From Flammeovirga kamogawensis (GTDB lineage Bacteria; Bacteroidota; Bacteroidia; Cytophagales; Flammeovirgaceae), in NCBI RefSeq assembly GCF_018736065.1, contig NZ_CP076128.1, positions 1,984,001-2,048,000 of the forward strand: 64,000 nucleotides of DNA, written 5' to 3'. The position numbers and the translations under genes were made by a program. This document shows, piece by piece, positions 44,396 to 52,685 of this stretch. The first letter of the stretch is position 1. The number at the start of each line of letters is the position of its first letter. Below the pieces are notes generated by a model. The model did no database searches. It was given only the letters and a program-made list of their open reading frames with translations, and was not told the origin of the DNA.

Positions 44396-47300
44396 ATGAA
44401 AAATCTATTTTACAATTTTACAACACTCATTATATTATTTTTGAGTGGTCATAATTATGCACAAGATGCATTTCCAGTGGTCATCGAAAACCCTTCTGAA
44501 TATAGCAACGACGAACTCTATGTTGCCATTGTTGGAGAAGACCTTTCTGGAGTTCCAGGTGTACATGTTTGGGTTGATATGAAAACAGGTGAACAATACC
44601 CAATGAATAAATCATATAACACAATGCCTGGTCCCGTTTATGGAGGAAATAGAAACCCGGATCAAACGGCTTTGTATGCAGATGTATTTACTAAATTAAG
44701 TGATATTCAAGATCAAACGGTACTATTAAATCCAATTCAAGGGTGTAGAATATTTATTTCTGTTGGCGAACCACTCTATTTGTTTTTCCATGGTGCAACA
44801 GGTGATCCTTCAGGTTACTCATCTCCGAACCATACAGACCCTACAGATCCTAACAAAGGAATTCCTTACGAAATCATAGAGTTAACCTATAACCAATATG
44901 GTTTCTTTGGTAATCCTACAAGAGTAGATTCTTACAAAATTCCAATTGGGATGGAGTTATTTGGGCATGATGGTTACCAAAAGAAAGTTGGTGAAGTAGC
45001 AACGCACGAGGCCATTGTAGAGAAGTTTTTAGCTACTGCTCCTCAAGAATTCTTAGGCTGTGTGAACCCAAGTACAGGTGAGATTACAGCTCCGTCTAAA
45101 ACAAAAGAATTTGCCGATGGTACAATTGGAACATTACCAGATGTTGGTCCATATGTAGACTATATGAAACCTTATATTGATCAGATTTGGGAAAAATATG
45201 CACAGGAAGATTTAATTTTTGACTCTGGTGATGCTGGAGTTTGGCAAGGTAGAGTTAATGGGGGCGCTTTAGAGTTACATAGTATTTCTACTGCTTTTGA
45301 AGGACGATCTGGTATTGTGGTTAGAAAGCCTACCACACAAGAAGTTTTTGAAGGGAAAGGAGTTCTTGATAATGTTGTTCAAGATCACACCACCGATTTA
45401 TTAGTACAAGCTCAATTATGTGCTGCTATTAACAGGCATGTTGTTGATGTTTCTACTCCAAATGTAGGGTTACAAGATTGGTCTAAAGAGGAAGATTATT
45501 ACCAAGAATTTCCTTATAACTTTTATGCTGCATTTTGGCACGATAGATCAATTAGTTTAGATGGTTTGTCTTATGGTTTTGCTTACGATGATGTATGGAA
45601 TTATTCACCATCTGTACATACTCCATCTCCATCACTTTTAAAAATTAGTTTTGGCGGGTATTTAAATGCTACATCAGATACTTTAACTTCTATAGTCATT
45701 AATAATGCAATAGATTCTCTAAACCTCAATGAGGTACATGATTATGCTATCGATGCCTTTAACCAAAATAATGAAGCTATGACTATCTATGCTACTTGGT
45801 CTTCTACTGGAGGTACAATCGAAAATAATGGAGCCTTTTCTGCTTCAGAAGAAGGTGTATATACAATTACTGCATCAAAAGATGGTGTTCAAAATTCAAC
45901 AAATGTAGTTGTGTATTACGACAGTACAAATGTTATTATTCCAGATGACGGCATTTGTAGTGGTACACCTGTAAATAATGATTACACTTACAAAATTGAA
46001 GAAGCAGGTGCTACTTATACAATCACATTATTACCAAATAGAGAAGGAGTTGCAAGTCAGACAGCCATCTTATTTTATGGTGTAAATACTACTTCTGGAT
46101 TAAGTGGAAATTTAGTTCAAGCAAATGTGCCCTATGATATCATTGCATCTGAGGGAGATCAATTAAATTTTTACTACACTTACAATGTTCCAGAAGGAGG
46201 TGAAAGAAATACAGCAGATGATATCCACAGTGTAACTTTAGGAGCTTGTTCATCTGTAATTATCGACCCTCCTTTTACTTTAGAAACGCCAGTAGCAAAT
46301 GTTACCTCCATTACGCAAAACACTGCTAATTTAAACTGGACAGATGTAAATGCTGAGACTTATCAAGTGGTTTTAAATGGTAGCATTGTAGCTACAACAA
46401 CAGCTTTAAGTTATACTTTCAATAACTTGACTTCTTCTACCAATTATGCTGTAGAAGTAATTGCATCGGCAAATGGAGAAAGCAAAAGTGCTTCAGTAAG
46501 TTTTTCAACGGTAGAAGATGAAGTTGTTCCTCCGACATCAAATTGTAATGGAGTTGCAGTAAACGGTGACTATGCTTATGAAATATCAAACGATGCTGAA
46601 AATCCAACATTAACTTTTATACCTGGTAGAAATGGTGTTGGTAATAACATTATCATTTTATATTACAGTACATCATCATTAGGAAACAAAGGAGGAAATA
46701 TTATTACACCAAATACACCTTATCAGTTAACTGCAAATATTAACGACCAAGTAGATTTCTATTTTACATATTCAGTTCCTGAAGGTGGTGAAAGAAATAG
46801 TGCAGCAACACCACATCAATTTGAAGTTGGCAGCTGTGGTCCCGTAATTCCAGATACGGAAGCTCCAAGTGCAGTAACTAATCTTCAAAGTACAAATGTT
46901 ACGCATAACTCGTTTACATTAAGTTGGAATCCTTCTACAGATAATAGAGGTGTAGAAGGTTACAATATTGCTATGAATGGTATTACTATTACCACTTCTG
47001 CAACGTCATTTACTTTTGAAGACTTAAGTCCGCTCACTAGTTATGCTGTTTCTGTACAAGCAAAAGATGTCTCTGGTCTATTTTCTGTTGCTACAATCCA
47101 TAATGTAACAACTTTAGTAGAGCCTGAAATTCCAGAAAGCGAGTTTACATGTGAGGGAGATGCTGGCTTTACAACAGCTGGTACTGTAGATTATTTTTAT
47201 ACTGTTGCATACGAAGGAAATAATGTAATTATCGGTTTTGAACCTCAAAGAAATGGCGTTGGCTCTTCTACAAGATTACTAATTGTAAATGGTGCAGGAT

Positions 47301-47704
47301 ATCATATGGACAACGATGGTGATGGTACTTATTCTTATACTGTTCAAAATACTTCATCAGTCGATTTCTATTTTGTCTATAACGTACCAGAAGGCGGAGA
47401 GAGAAATGGAAGTACGCAAAGACACATTTGTAATTCTTCTAATGCACGTGTACAAACATTAAATTTAGAGAATGAAATTGCTTTAAATGTGTACCCAAAC
47501 CCTTCAGATCATTTTGTAAATATCAGTATTGATTCTGATAATGAAGTGGCATTACAATTACTAAACACAAATGGGAGTGTTTTAATAAATGACACTTTTA
47601 ATAGAAAAACTCAATTAGATATTTCTACACTTCCAAAAGGAATGTATTTGATAAATATTCAAAATTCTACTTTCAATAAAACATTGAAATGGATAAAAAA
47701 ATAG
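44396..47704 (+). CDS. GH64 beta-1,3-glucanase, multidomain, T9SS secreted
   Basis: 1102 residues. Signal peptide to ~23 (NYAQ). The GH64 catalytic domain (~25-420) has a thaumatin-like barrel. Glu162 (IIELTYN) and Asp178 (PTRVDSY) are 16 residues apart, as are the catalytic Glu154/Asp170 of the Streptomyces matensis enzyme. Later motifs include WHDRSISLDGLSYGFAYDD. GH64 enzymes release laminaripentaose from beta-1,3-glucan. After a bacterial Ig-like segment (~420-515) come Cys-bounded module, FN3, module, FN3, module, then a YPNP sorting domain. It shares the module type and the leader motif with GH81, so the two enzymes likely attack the same substrate together, GH81 cutting internally and GH64 releasing pentamers. 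Confidence 0.92.
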   Translation: MKNLFYNFTTLIILFLSGHNYAQDAFPVVIENPSEYSNDELYVAIVGEDLSGVPGVHVWVDMKTGEQYPMNKSYNTMPGPVYGGNRNPDQTALYADVFTKLSDIQDQTVLLNPIQGCRIFISVGEPLYLFFHGATGDPSGYSSPNHTDPTDPNKGIPYEIIELTYNQYGFFGNPTRVDSYKIPIGMELFGHDGYQKKVGEVATHEAIVEKFLATAPQEFLGCVNPSTGEITAPSKTKEFADGTIGTLPDVGPYVDYMKPYIDQIWEKYAQEDLIFDSGDAGVWQGRVNGGALELHSISTAFEGRSGIVVRKPTTQEVFEGKGVLDNVVQDHTTDLLVQAQLCAAINRHVVDVSTPNVGLQDWSKEEDYYQEFPYNFYAAFWHDRSISLDGLSYGFAYDDVWNYSPSVHTPSPSLLKISFGGYLNATSDTLTSIVINNAIDSLNLNEVHDYAIDAFNQNNEAMTIYATWSSTGGTIENNGAFSASEEGVYTITASKDGVQNSTNVVVYYDSTNVIIPDDGICSGTPVNNDYTYKIEEAGATYTITLLPNREGVASQTAILFYGVNTTSGLSGNLVQANVPYDIIASEGDQLNFYYTYNVPEGGERNTADDIHSVTLGACSSVIIDPPFTLETPVANVTSITQNTANLNWTDVNAETYQVVLNGSIVATTTALSYTFNNLTSSTNYAVEVIASANGESKSASVSFSTVEDEVVPPTSNCNGVAVNGDYAYEISNDAENPTLTFIPGRNGVGNNIIILYYSTSSLGNKGGNIITPNTPYQLTANINDQVDFYFTYSVPEGGERNSAATPHQFEVGSCGPVIPDTEAPSAVTNLQSTNVTHNSFTLSWNPSTDNRGVEGYNIAMNGITITTSATSFTFEDLSPLTSYAVSVQAKDVSGLFSVATIHNVTTLVEPEIPESEFTCEGDAGFTTAGTVDYFYTVAYEGNNVIIGFEPQRNGVGSSTRLLIVNGAGYHMDNDGDGTYSYTVQNTSSVDFYFVYNVPEGGERNGSTQRHICNSSNARVQTLNLENEIALNVYPNPSDHFVNISIDSDNEVALQLLNTNGSVLINDTFNRKTQLDISTLPKGMYLINIQNSTFNKTLKWIKK
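45956..46249 (+). repeat. Cys-bounded VPEGGERN module, GH64 copy 1
   Basis: 98 codons, Cys to Cys, with DYTYKIE, ITLLPNREGVA and FYYTYNVPEGGERN. Confidence 0.6.
46544..46837 (+). repeat. Cys-bounded VPEGGERN module, GH64 copy 2
   Basis: 98 codons, Cys to Cys, with DYAYEIS, LTFIPGRNGVG and FYFTYSVPEGGERN. Closest in layout to GH81 copy 1. Confidence 0.6.
47150..47431 (+). repeat. Cys-bounded VPEGGERN module, GH64 copy 3
   Basis: 94 codons, Cys to Cys, before the sorting domain. It is almost identical to GH81 copy 3: 47219-47416 differs at 8 of 198 bases from 43715-43912, while the first 69 bases differ at 12. Confidence 0.85.
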
Positions 47705-47744
47705 TGTGTGAGTGTGTATACTTTAACGCAAGCTGATTAATTAT

Positions 47745-47780
47745 AAAGCCTGAGGTAATTTACCTTGGGCTTTATATTTT
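47745..47780 (+). terminator. Probable terminator of the GH81/GH64 block
   Basis: AAAGCC/GGCTTT outer stem and GGTAA/TTACC inner stem, followed by a T-rich tail. It lies 41 bases after the GH64 stop. Confidence 0.7.
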
Positions 47781-47990
47781 TTAAATTAAAAATTTACTTA
47801 AGAATTATTAAATGTCAGCTACGCTTTGTTCAATTGTCTTAACTCAAAATAAGTATCTTTTACATTAAAAAATAAGCCATAAGTACAAGATTACAAACCT
47901 ACTTAAAAAAAATGTTCTATTAATCGCTTGTAATTTTATAATTTTTATGGTAATTTATTTAGTATATAACCCTGTTAATCAGCTTGAATA

Positions 47991-48248
47991 ATGAAATATA
48001 TTAACTGCCACGAAACATCAACTGTATTAGAATTTTTAATATATAACTACAAAGAAGAGTATTTGATTGCTAAATTTAAACAAGGAGCTACTAAAGAAGA
48101 TTTGAAACATTATAAAAATATTTCTTTAGACCAGTTTAATGCTATTGAAAGTAGTGCTCACAAAGGAAAGACATTAATATCTGTACTTCGACAAAATAAA
48201 AAAAGAGGAAGCTTTTTTGAAACTATAAAAAGTACATTAAGCTTTTAA
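47991..48248 (+). CDS. Small KTSC-like protein
   Basis: 85 residues, basic, no signal peptide. YNYKEEYLIAKFKQGATKED...YKNISLDQFNAIESSAHKGKTLISVL follows the KTSC pattern (a two-strand sheet, then a 'V....y..l..A.S.G..' helix). KTSC is a small domain of unclear function named from lysyl-tRNA synthetase C-termini. Here it stands alone between two terminators. The assignment is by pattern and moderate. Confidence 0.55.
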   Translation: MKYINCHETSTVLEFLIYNYKEEYLIAKFKQGATKEDLKHYKNISLDQFNAIESSAHKGKTLISVLRQNKKRGSFFETIKSTLSF

Positions 48249-48266
48249 TTACATTGTATAAATACT

Positions 48267-48304
48267 AAAAATCCTAAGATAAAATACCTTAGGATTTCTT
48301 TTTT
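48267..48304. terminator. Bidirectional terminator
   Basis: AAAATCCTAAG pairs with CTTAGGATTT, with A's before and a T-rich tail after. It lies between the convergent KTSC-like gene and the repeat-protein gene. Confidence 0.85.
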
Positions 48305-48362
48305 AGTGTCAAATTGTTAATAAAAATAGGCACGTTTACACGTTTCTTATATTGGGTATTTC

Positions 48363-50195
48363 TTAATGTTGTCCTACATAAAATTCTACTGTTTTCTTAG
48401 TTTCATTGCCTAAATTATCTGTAGCAACAACTTTAATTTTATAATGTTGATCTTTCTTTAAATGCTCTTTCTCTGAGATATCTAAATTACTTCCACTAGA
48501 GTACAATTGCATGGCCGCCCCGTTAATAGAGTACCTAATTTCTTTAGTACCTACATGTGCATCTGTAGCTCCTAAATATAATTTTGTAAACGATGGGTAA
48601 ATATCAAATTCTCCGTGTTTACCAATTGGCTCAATACTCATGTTATAATGAATTTCAGGACCGTCATTATCTACAAAGAACTTTTCTTCTACTGGAGCTT
48701 CTTCGTTGTTTACATTATCAATACTTCTATAATGTAATGTTTGGTCACCAAGTTCCTTTACGGTAAAAGCCCCACTATACTCTTTTTCATCTCCTGCATT
48801 TAGCGTAAAAAAAGTATCTTTTACTTTAGAATGGCTATCATTTGCCATTAACCTGATCTGTGTTTTTGATGTAATGAAAAGAGTGTCTCTATGCTCAAAC
48901 TTATTACCTATATACATCAATGATGTTGTGGGAGAAATATTATCCATAAACAGTGTTTCTGTTCCTTCTACTGTTTTCTCTACTGCCTGGTTATTTACAT
49001 TATCAGACGCTTTATACATGATTGTATGTTTCCCTAATTCACTTTTTAATGTAAAAGGGGTTCCTGTATAAGGTGTATAATTATTTCCTCTATTTGTACT
49101 ATAAAAAACATTCTTTACGCCTGCTTTATTATCTGAAGTAGCAATTGAGAATGTTGTTCTTGAAGATACATAACGTGTAGAGCCAATAACATATTGATCT
49201 CCTATAATTTCATGCGAGGTTTCTGGAGCAATCTTATCTAAGTAAAAAGTAATTGTTTTTTCTACTTCTTCGTTATCTACTAAATCAAATGCTTTGTAAT
49301 GTATTGTATGCTCTCCATCTTTTAAATTATTTAATGTTATGGGTTGGTATGTAAATTCTTCGAATGCACTATTATCATAACTAAACTCTATGTGATCTAA
49401 ACCCGACATGGCATCTTCACTAGATAATCTTAATGTTGTATTAGGAGAGAGTATATTTTCATTATACACTAAACCTTTCCAAGTATACGAAGACTCTGGT
49501 GCTGTTAAATCAATTTTAAACGTAGATGTTCTCACCTCTTCTGGATTTCCTACATGATCTGCTGAATAATAATATACTATATGTTGTCCTTCTGTTTCTA
49601 AATTCATAGAAGAAGTATACTCATGAAAATTTTCACCATCTAAGGAATAAAAAATTTTATCTACTCCTGAATATTTATCAGTTGCTTCAAGATGCATTAG
49701 TAAGTTTTTTCCATAAAAAGCTTCTACTCCATTATCAAATAATCGAGTACCATCAAAAGATATTTTGGATACTGGTGCTTTGCTATCTGCAATTACTTCG
49801 TATTTAACTTCCCTTTTAGGCATTAAATACTCTTTTGAGTTTGGGTCTACAGCCCATTTCGAACGAATATAATTAGGTCCTTCTGTATCTAAATAAAGAC
49901 CATCTGTTGGTGTTACTTCTTCAGATTCGTTTAATGAATAAGAAACAGAACCTTCTTCTTTAGATGTAGTAAAATTTAAATATAACGGTAAGCTTTTATT
50001 AATATATGTACCTGAGTTATCTACATAAACAGATTTGGTATGATGTAACCTTTCTGGAGAATTGTTAGACGCTAATAATACTTCTGGTTCTTCTATTTGT
50101 ACTAATTCTGTATTTAATTTTTGTGGCGACTGCCCATATATATTGTATGATGATAATAGACCTATTGTTAAGGGTAATAATAGTAGGTATTTCAT
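48363..50195 (-). CDS. Secreted protein with OmpL47-like Ig repeats
   Basis: 610 residues. Signal peptide to ~21 (IYGQ). The body is about five repeats of ~75-90 residues with the pattern 'D..SGV..I.YS.DG..F..Y.......G.H...Y.A.D..GN.E' followed by 'D...P.TS', as in OmpL47 or 'triple-lysine/chitobiase-like' Ig domains (for example DKYSGVDKIFYSLDG, EDAMSGLDHIEFSYDN, NVNNQAVEKTV). No sorting domain, so probably periplasmic or loosely attached to the outer membrane. Many such domains sit in adhesins or envelope scaffolds. It is downstream of the Bat operon on the same strand but separated by a terminator. Confidence 0.75.
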   Translation of the reverse strand: MKYLLLLPLTIGLLSSYNIYGQSPQKLNTELVQIEEPEVLLASNNSPERLHHTKSVYVDNSGTYINKSLPLYLNFTTSKEEGSVSYSLNESEEVTPTDGLYLDTEGPNYIRSKWAVDPNSKEYLMPKREVKYEVIADSKAPVSKISFDGTRLFDNGVEAFYGKNLLMHLEATDKYSGVDKIFYSLDGENFHEYTSSMNLETEGQHIVYYYSADHVGNPEEVRTSTFKIDLTAPESSYTWKGLVYNENILSPNTTLRLSSEDAMSGLDHIEFSYDNSAFEEFTYQPITLNNLKDGEHTIHYKAFDLVDNEEVEKTITFYLDKIAPETSHEIIGDQYVIGSTRYVSSRTTFSIATSDNKAGVKNVFYSTNRGNNYTPYTGTPFTLKSELGKHTIMYKASDNVNNQAVEKTVEGTETLFMDNISPTTSLMYIGNKFEHRDTLFITSKTQIRLMANDSHSKVKDTFFTLNAGDEKEYSGAFTVKELGDQTLHYRSIDNVNNEEAPVEEKFFVDNDGPEIHYNMSIEPIGKHGEFDIYPSFTKLYLGATDAHVGTKEIRYSINGAAMQLYSSGSNLDISEKEHLKKDQHYKIKVVATDNLGNETKKTVEFYVGQH

Positions 50196-50384
50196 AGTTT
50201 TTGGTAAAATTAGGTTTTGGTAATGTTAGTTAATAATACTCCTTTTCTACTTAAATAGTTACAGCAGTCTCTAAAAACAAACGTTATAACTTTACATCAA
50301 ATAATTGATCTAAATGATAGAAAATCACTTTAATATACTTTAAAGCAATGTAAAAATTAATATTTACTCAATTTATTACATCAA

Positions 50385-50428
50385 TAAAAAAAGTGATTTT
50401 TTTAACTTTAGCATCAAAAAAATCACTT
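50385..50428 (-). terminator. Terminator of the YD-like lipoprotein gene
   Basis: On the minus strand AAGTGATTTTTTT pairs with AAAAAAATCACTT and ends in a T-run. AT-rich but long. It lies 14 bases downstream of the stop at 50442. Confidence 0.75.
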
Positions 50429-50441
50429 AATAATCTAATTT

Positions 50442-51281
50442 TTATAAATATGTAATTATTCTTTTTTCATAAGATCTAGGCTTTAATTCTGCTAGATTGT
50501 TATCCAAACGTTTCTCTCTAGAATAGCGTAAAATCCAATTTCCGTGCTTATCAAAATTGATATATTCGTAAGCAACTAAACTATTCTCATATTTACTTTT
50601 TGTTATTTGTTTTAATGCTAAACCCTTAGCATCATATTCAAAATCTAAACGTTCTTTTGTAGTACCGTTAGGGAGTTTCGTTTCATCTAAGATTTTATTA
50701 CCCATTTTATCATATGCAAAGTTTACTTCTCCTTCTATTTCCCCAATACTATTAAAGTAAGTTTGTTTTATCTCTCTTCCTAAATTATCATTTTCTACTA
50801 TCAACTTAGACTCTAACTTCCCTTTACTATCCATTACTTTCATTTCAATAAAATAGCCATTACTATCGTATATAGAATACCTAGTTTGTGACATTTCACC
50901 ACCTTGTCCAAAAATTATGGCTTTCGTAATATCACCTCTATCATTGGTCTCATATTTATAACGACGAACCACTTTATTATCCCAAAAATTTAATTCTTCA
51001 ATAAGATTTCCTTTATCATCATATTTTCTGGTAAATGTATTTGTATACCCTCCTTTAGATACTATAATATTTCCATTTTTATCAAAAATTTCTTCTGTAT
51101 AAGATGCTTGAGGCCCTTTTACAATTTCCCCGTTTTTACTCTCTGCAATATAATTTAGCGTTACAACCGCCTTAATTTCACCGTTTAATTTCAATTCTTT
51201 TAGATCTGAATTTAATTTCTCAGTAGAAGTTGAACATGCAAAAAATAGAGATAAAATAAATAGACTTAGCGTGTTTTTCAT
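50442..51281 (-). CDS. Lipoprotein with YD/RHS-like repeats
   Basis: 279 residues. Lipobox LFFAC (Cys ~16). Most of the protein is made of YD-type beta-hairpin repeats (Y-D-x2-G-N-x(2,4): FDKNGNI, YDDKGNLIEE, YDSNGYFIE, YDKMGNKILDE, YDAKGLALKQ, FDKHGNW). Such repeats build RHS-like shells or short antiparallel sheets. It has no toxin domain, so it is not a polymorphic toxin; similar lipoproteins occur widely in Bacteroidota with unknown function. It starts 54 bases after the batD stop and may be the last gene of the Bat transcription unit. Confidence 0.75.
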   Translation of the reverse strand: MKNTLSLFILSLFFACSTSTEKLNSDLKELKLNGEIKAVVTLNYIAESKNGEIVKGPQASYTEEIFDKNGNIIVSKGGYTNTFTRKYDDKGNLIEELNFWDNKVVRRYKYETNDRGDITKAIIFGQGGEMSQTRYSIYDSNGYFIEMKVMDSKGKLESKLIVENDNLGREIKQTYFNSIGEIEGEVNFAYDKMGNKILDETKLPNGTTKERLDFEYDAKGLALKQITKSKYENSLVAYEYINFDKHGNWILRYSREKRLDNNLAELKPRSYEKRIITYL

Positions 51282-51335
51282 AGTATATAAAATGATTAGT
51301 ATTAGTTATATAAATTACAAAAAATTAAGGTAGAA

Positions 51336-52685
51336 TCAATCCCAATCTTCTAATTTAGAAGTCCTTTTTTTCTTTAGATTTTGAATACGATTTCTAAGAT
51401 GAATTAACACTGATGAAAATGATGAAAATGATGAAGGTACATTTTTTATACCCTCGGAATTTAGTGCCTTAAATAATTCTTGGTGTTTTTTTAAAGCTTT
51501 TTCATCGCCTACCTCTTTGGCTTGTTGTGTAATACTCACTTGCTGTTCTTGAGTATGTAAAAGCCAATTATAAACCCTTTGTAAGTACAAATAAGGATTT
51601 TTACTTCTCGACTTTTGAAGAGCTTTTTTAAAAGCATAACCTTCAGATAATAAGTACATCCTCCTTTTTTCTTTCATTCTAAACAGTAATATTCGCAGTA
51701 GTCTAAATAATCTTTTATAGACTATCAGAAAAATAACAACCGCTAGTAGTTGATATTTATGCTCTACAATAAACTCTATAATTTGTTCTTTTAAAGGTAC
51801 TTTAGGTGTATCATCTGTAGCTATTGACGGTTGTAAAGCAGCAAGACTATCAGCAATTGAACCTACTATTCCTAAATTAGAAGAGGTATCTACATGGATT
51901 TTCATAGCCTTTGATCTAACCGTTTTATATTTCCCTGTAAATGGGTTAAAATATGTTATTTCTGATCCAGGCATTTCATAATCTCCTGCTTTGGTAAATA
52001 AATAAGAATATTTCTCTGTTCTTGTACTTTTTAAGGTCTCTTTCTTATTATCAATTTGCTGATCTGTAAGGTTAGAGTTTAAATACCTTTTAGCATAAGT
52101 TACACTATCAATAGCAATACTCGGAATAAAATTAGCAATAGTCTTAAAGCCTGTTACGGTTACAGTTCGTTCTAAAACATCGCCTACTTTTAAATTTTTA
52201 AAATCTTTGTTCCAATAATCATTTAAATAAGCTGAATTTGCTACAAAAGCAGGCTTATCTGATGCTGGTAAACTTCGTACATGTATCACTTTAGAAGATG
52301 TTCTTAAAGTAGTTGGTTTTCCTTCAAAATCTCCTTTAGGTGGAATAAAAGCAGTCATTTCTAATTCAGGAAATTCCAACTCCCCAACTTTATAAGGAAA
52401 AACTAAATAGTAATAAGTAATCATGGCATAGCTATGGTTATTTATTATTTCATTTCCTGCTACTGAATTGGTAAAAGGTATAATAAATGCACCATTTACT
52501 TTAAGTTCACCAAACTCTAATCCATCGGTAAACCAAGTTGGAGAATACACCTTAATAGTCGCTTTTATAGGTTGTTGCTCAAATGCATAAGTTCTATTTA
52601 ATGATACAGTTGCAAAAGGCTTTTGTCCATAAGTACACAAAGCAAAAACGAGTAAACTACAGAGAAGTACTATTTTTTTTACCAT
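51336..52685 (-). CDS. batD: BatD-like membrane protein
   Basis: 449 residues. Signal peptide (to ~20, TYGQ), a beta-rich periplasmic part (~21-290) with the BatD opening ATVSLNRTYAFEQQPIKATI, one membrane segment (~310-330: YQLLAVVIFLIVYKRLF) and a basic cytoplasmic tail. BatD belongs to the Bat (Bacteroides aerotolerance) group, thought to form a periplasm-facing complex with the von Willebrand factor A proteins BatA and BatB; its biochemistry is unknown. The start overlaps the batB-TPR gene by 7 bases, so translation is coupled. Confidence 0.87.
   Translation of the reverse strand: MVKKIVLLCSLLVFALCTYGQKPFATVSLNRTYAFEQQPIKATIKVYSPTWFTDGLEFGELKVNGAFIIPFTNSVAGNEIINNHSYAMITYYYLVFPYKVGELEFPELEMTAFIPPKGDFEGKPTTLRTSSKVIHVRSLPASDKPAFVANSAYLNDYWNKDFKNLKVGDVLERTVTVTGFKTIANFIPSIAIDSVTYAKRYLNSNLTDQQIDNKKETLKSTRTEKYSYLFTKAGDYEMPGSEITYFNPFTGKYKTVRSKAMKIHVDTSSNLGIVGSIADSLAALQPSIATDDTPKVPLKEQIIEFIVEHKYQLLAVVIFLIVYKRLFRLLRILLFRMKEKRRMYLLSEGYAFKKALQKSRSKNPYLYLQRVYNWLLHTQEQQVSITQQAKEVGDEKALKKHQELFKALNSEGIKNVPSSFSSFSSVLIHLRNRIQNLKKKRTSKLEDWD

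Noticed and set aside
42422-47431. Mobile element or CRISPR-like array behind the near-identical DNA in GH81 and GH64
   Set aside because: The repeats are in-frame protein modules with FN3 spacers and conserved Cys ends. There are no terminal inverted repeats, transposase genes or short regular spacers.
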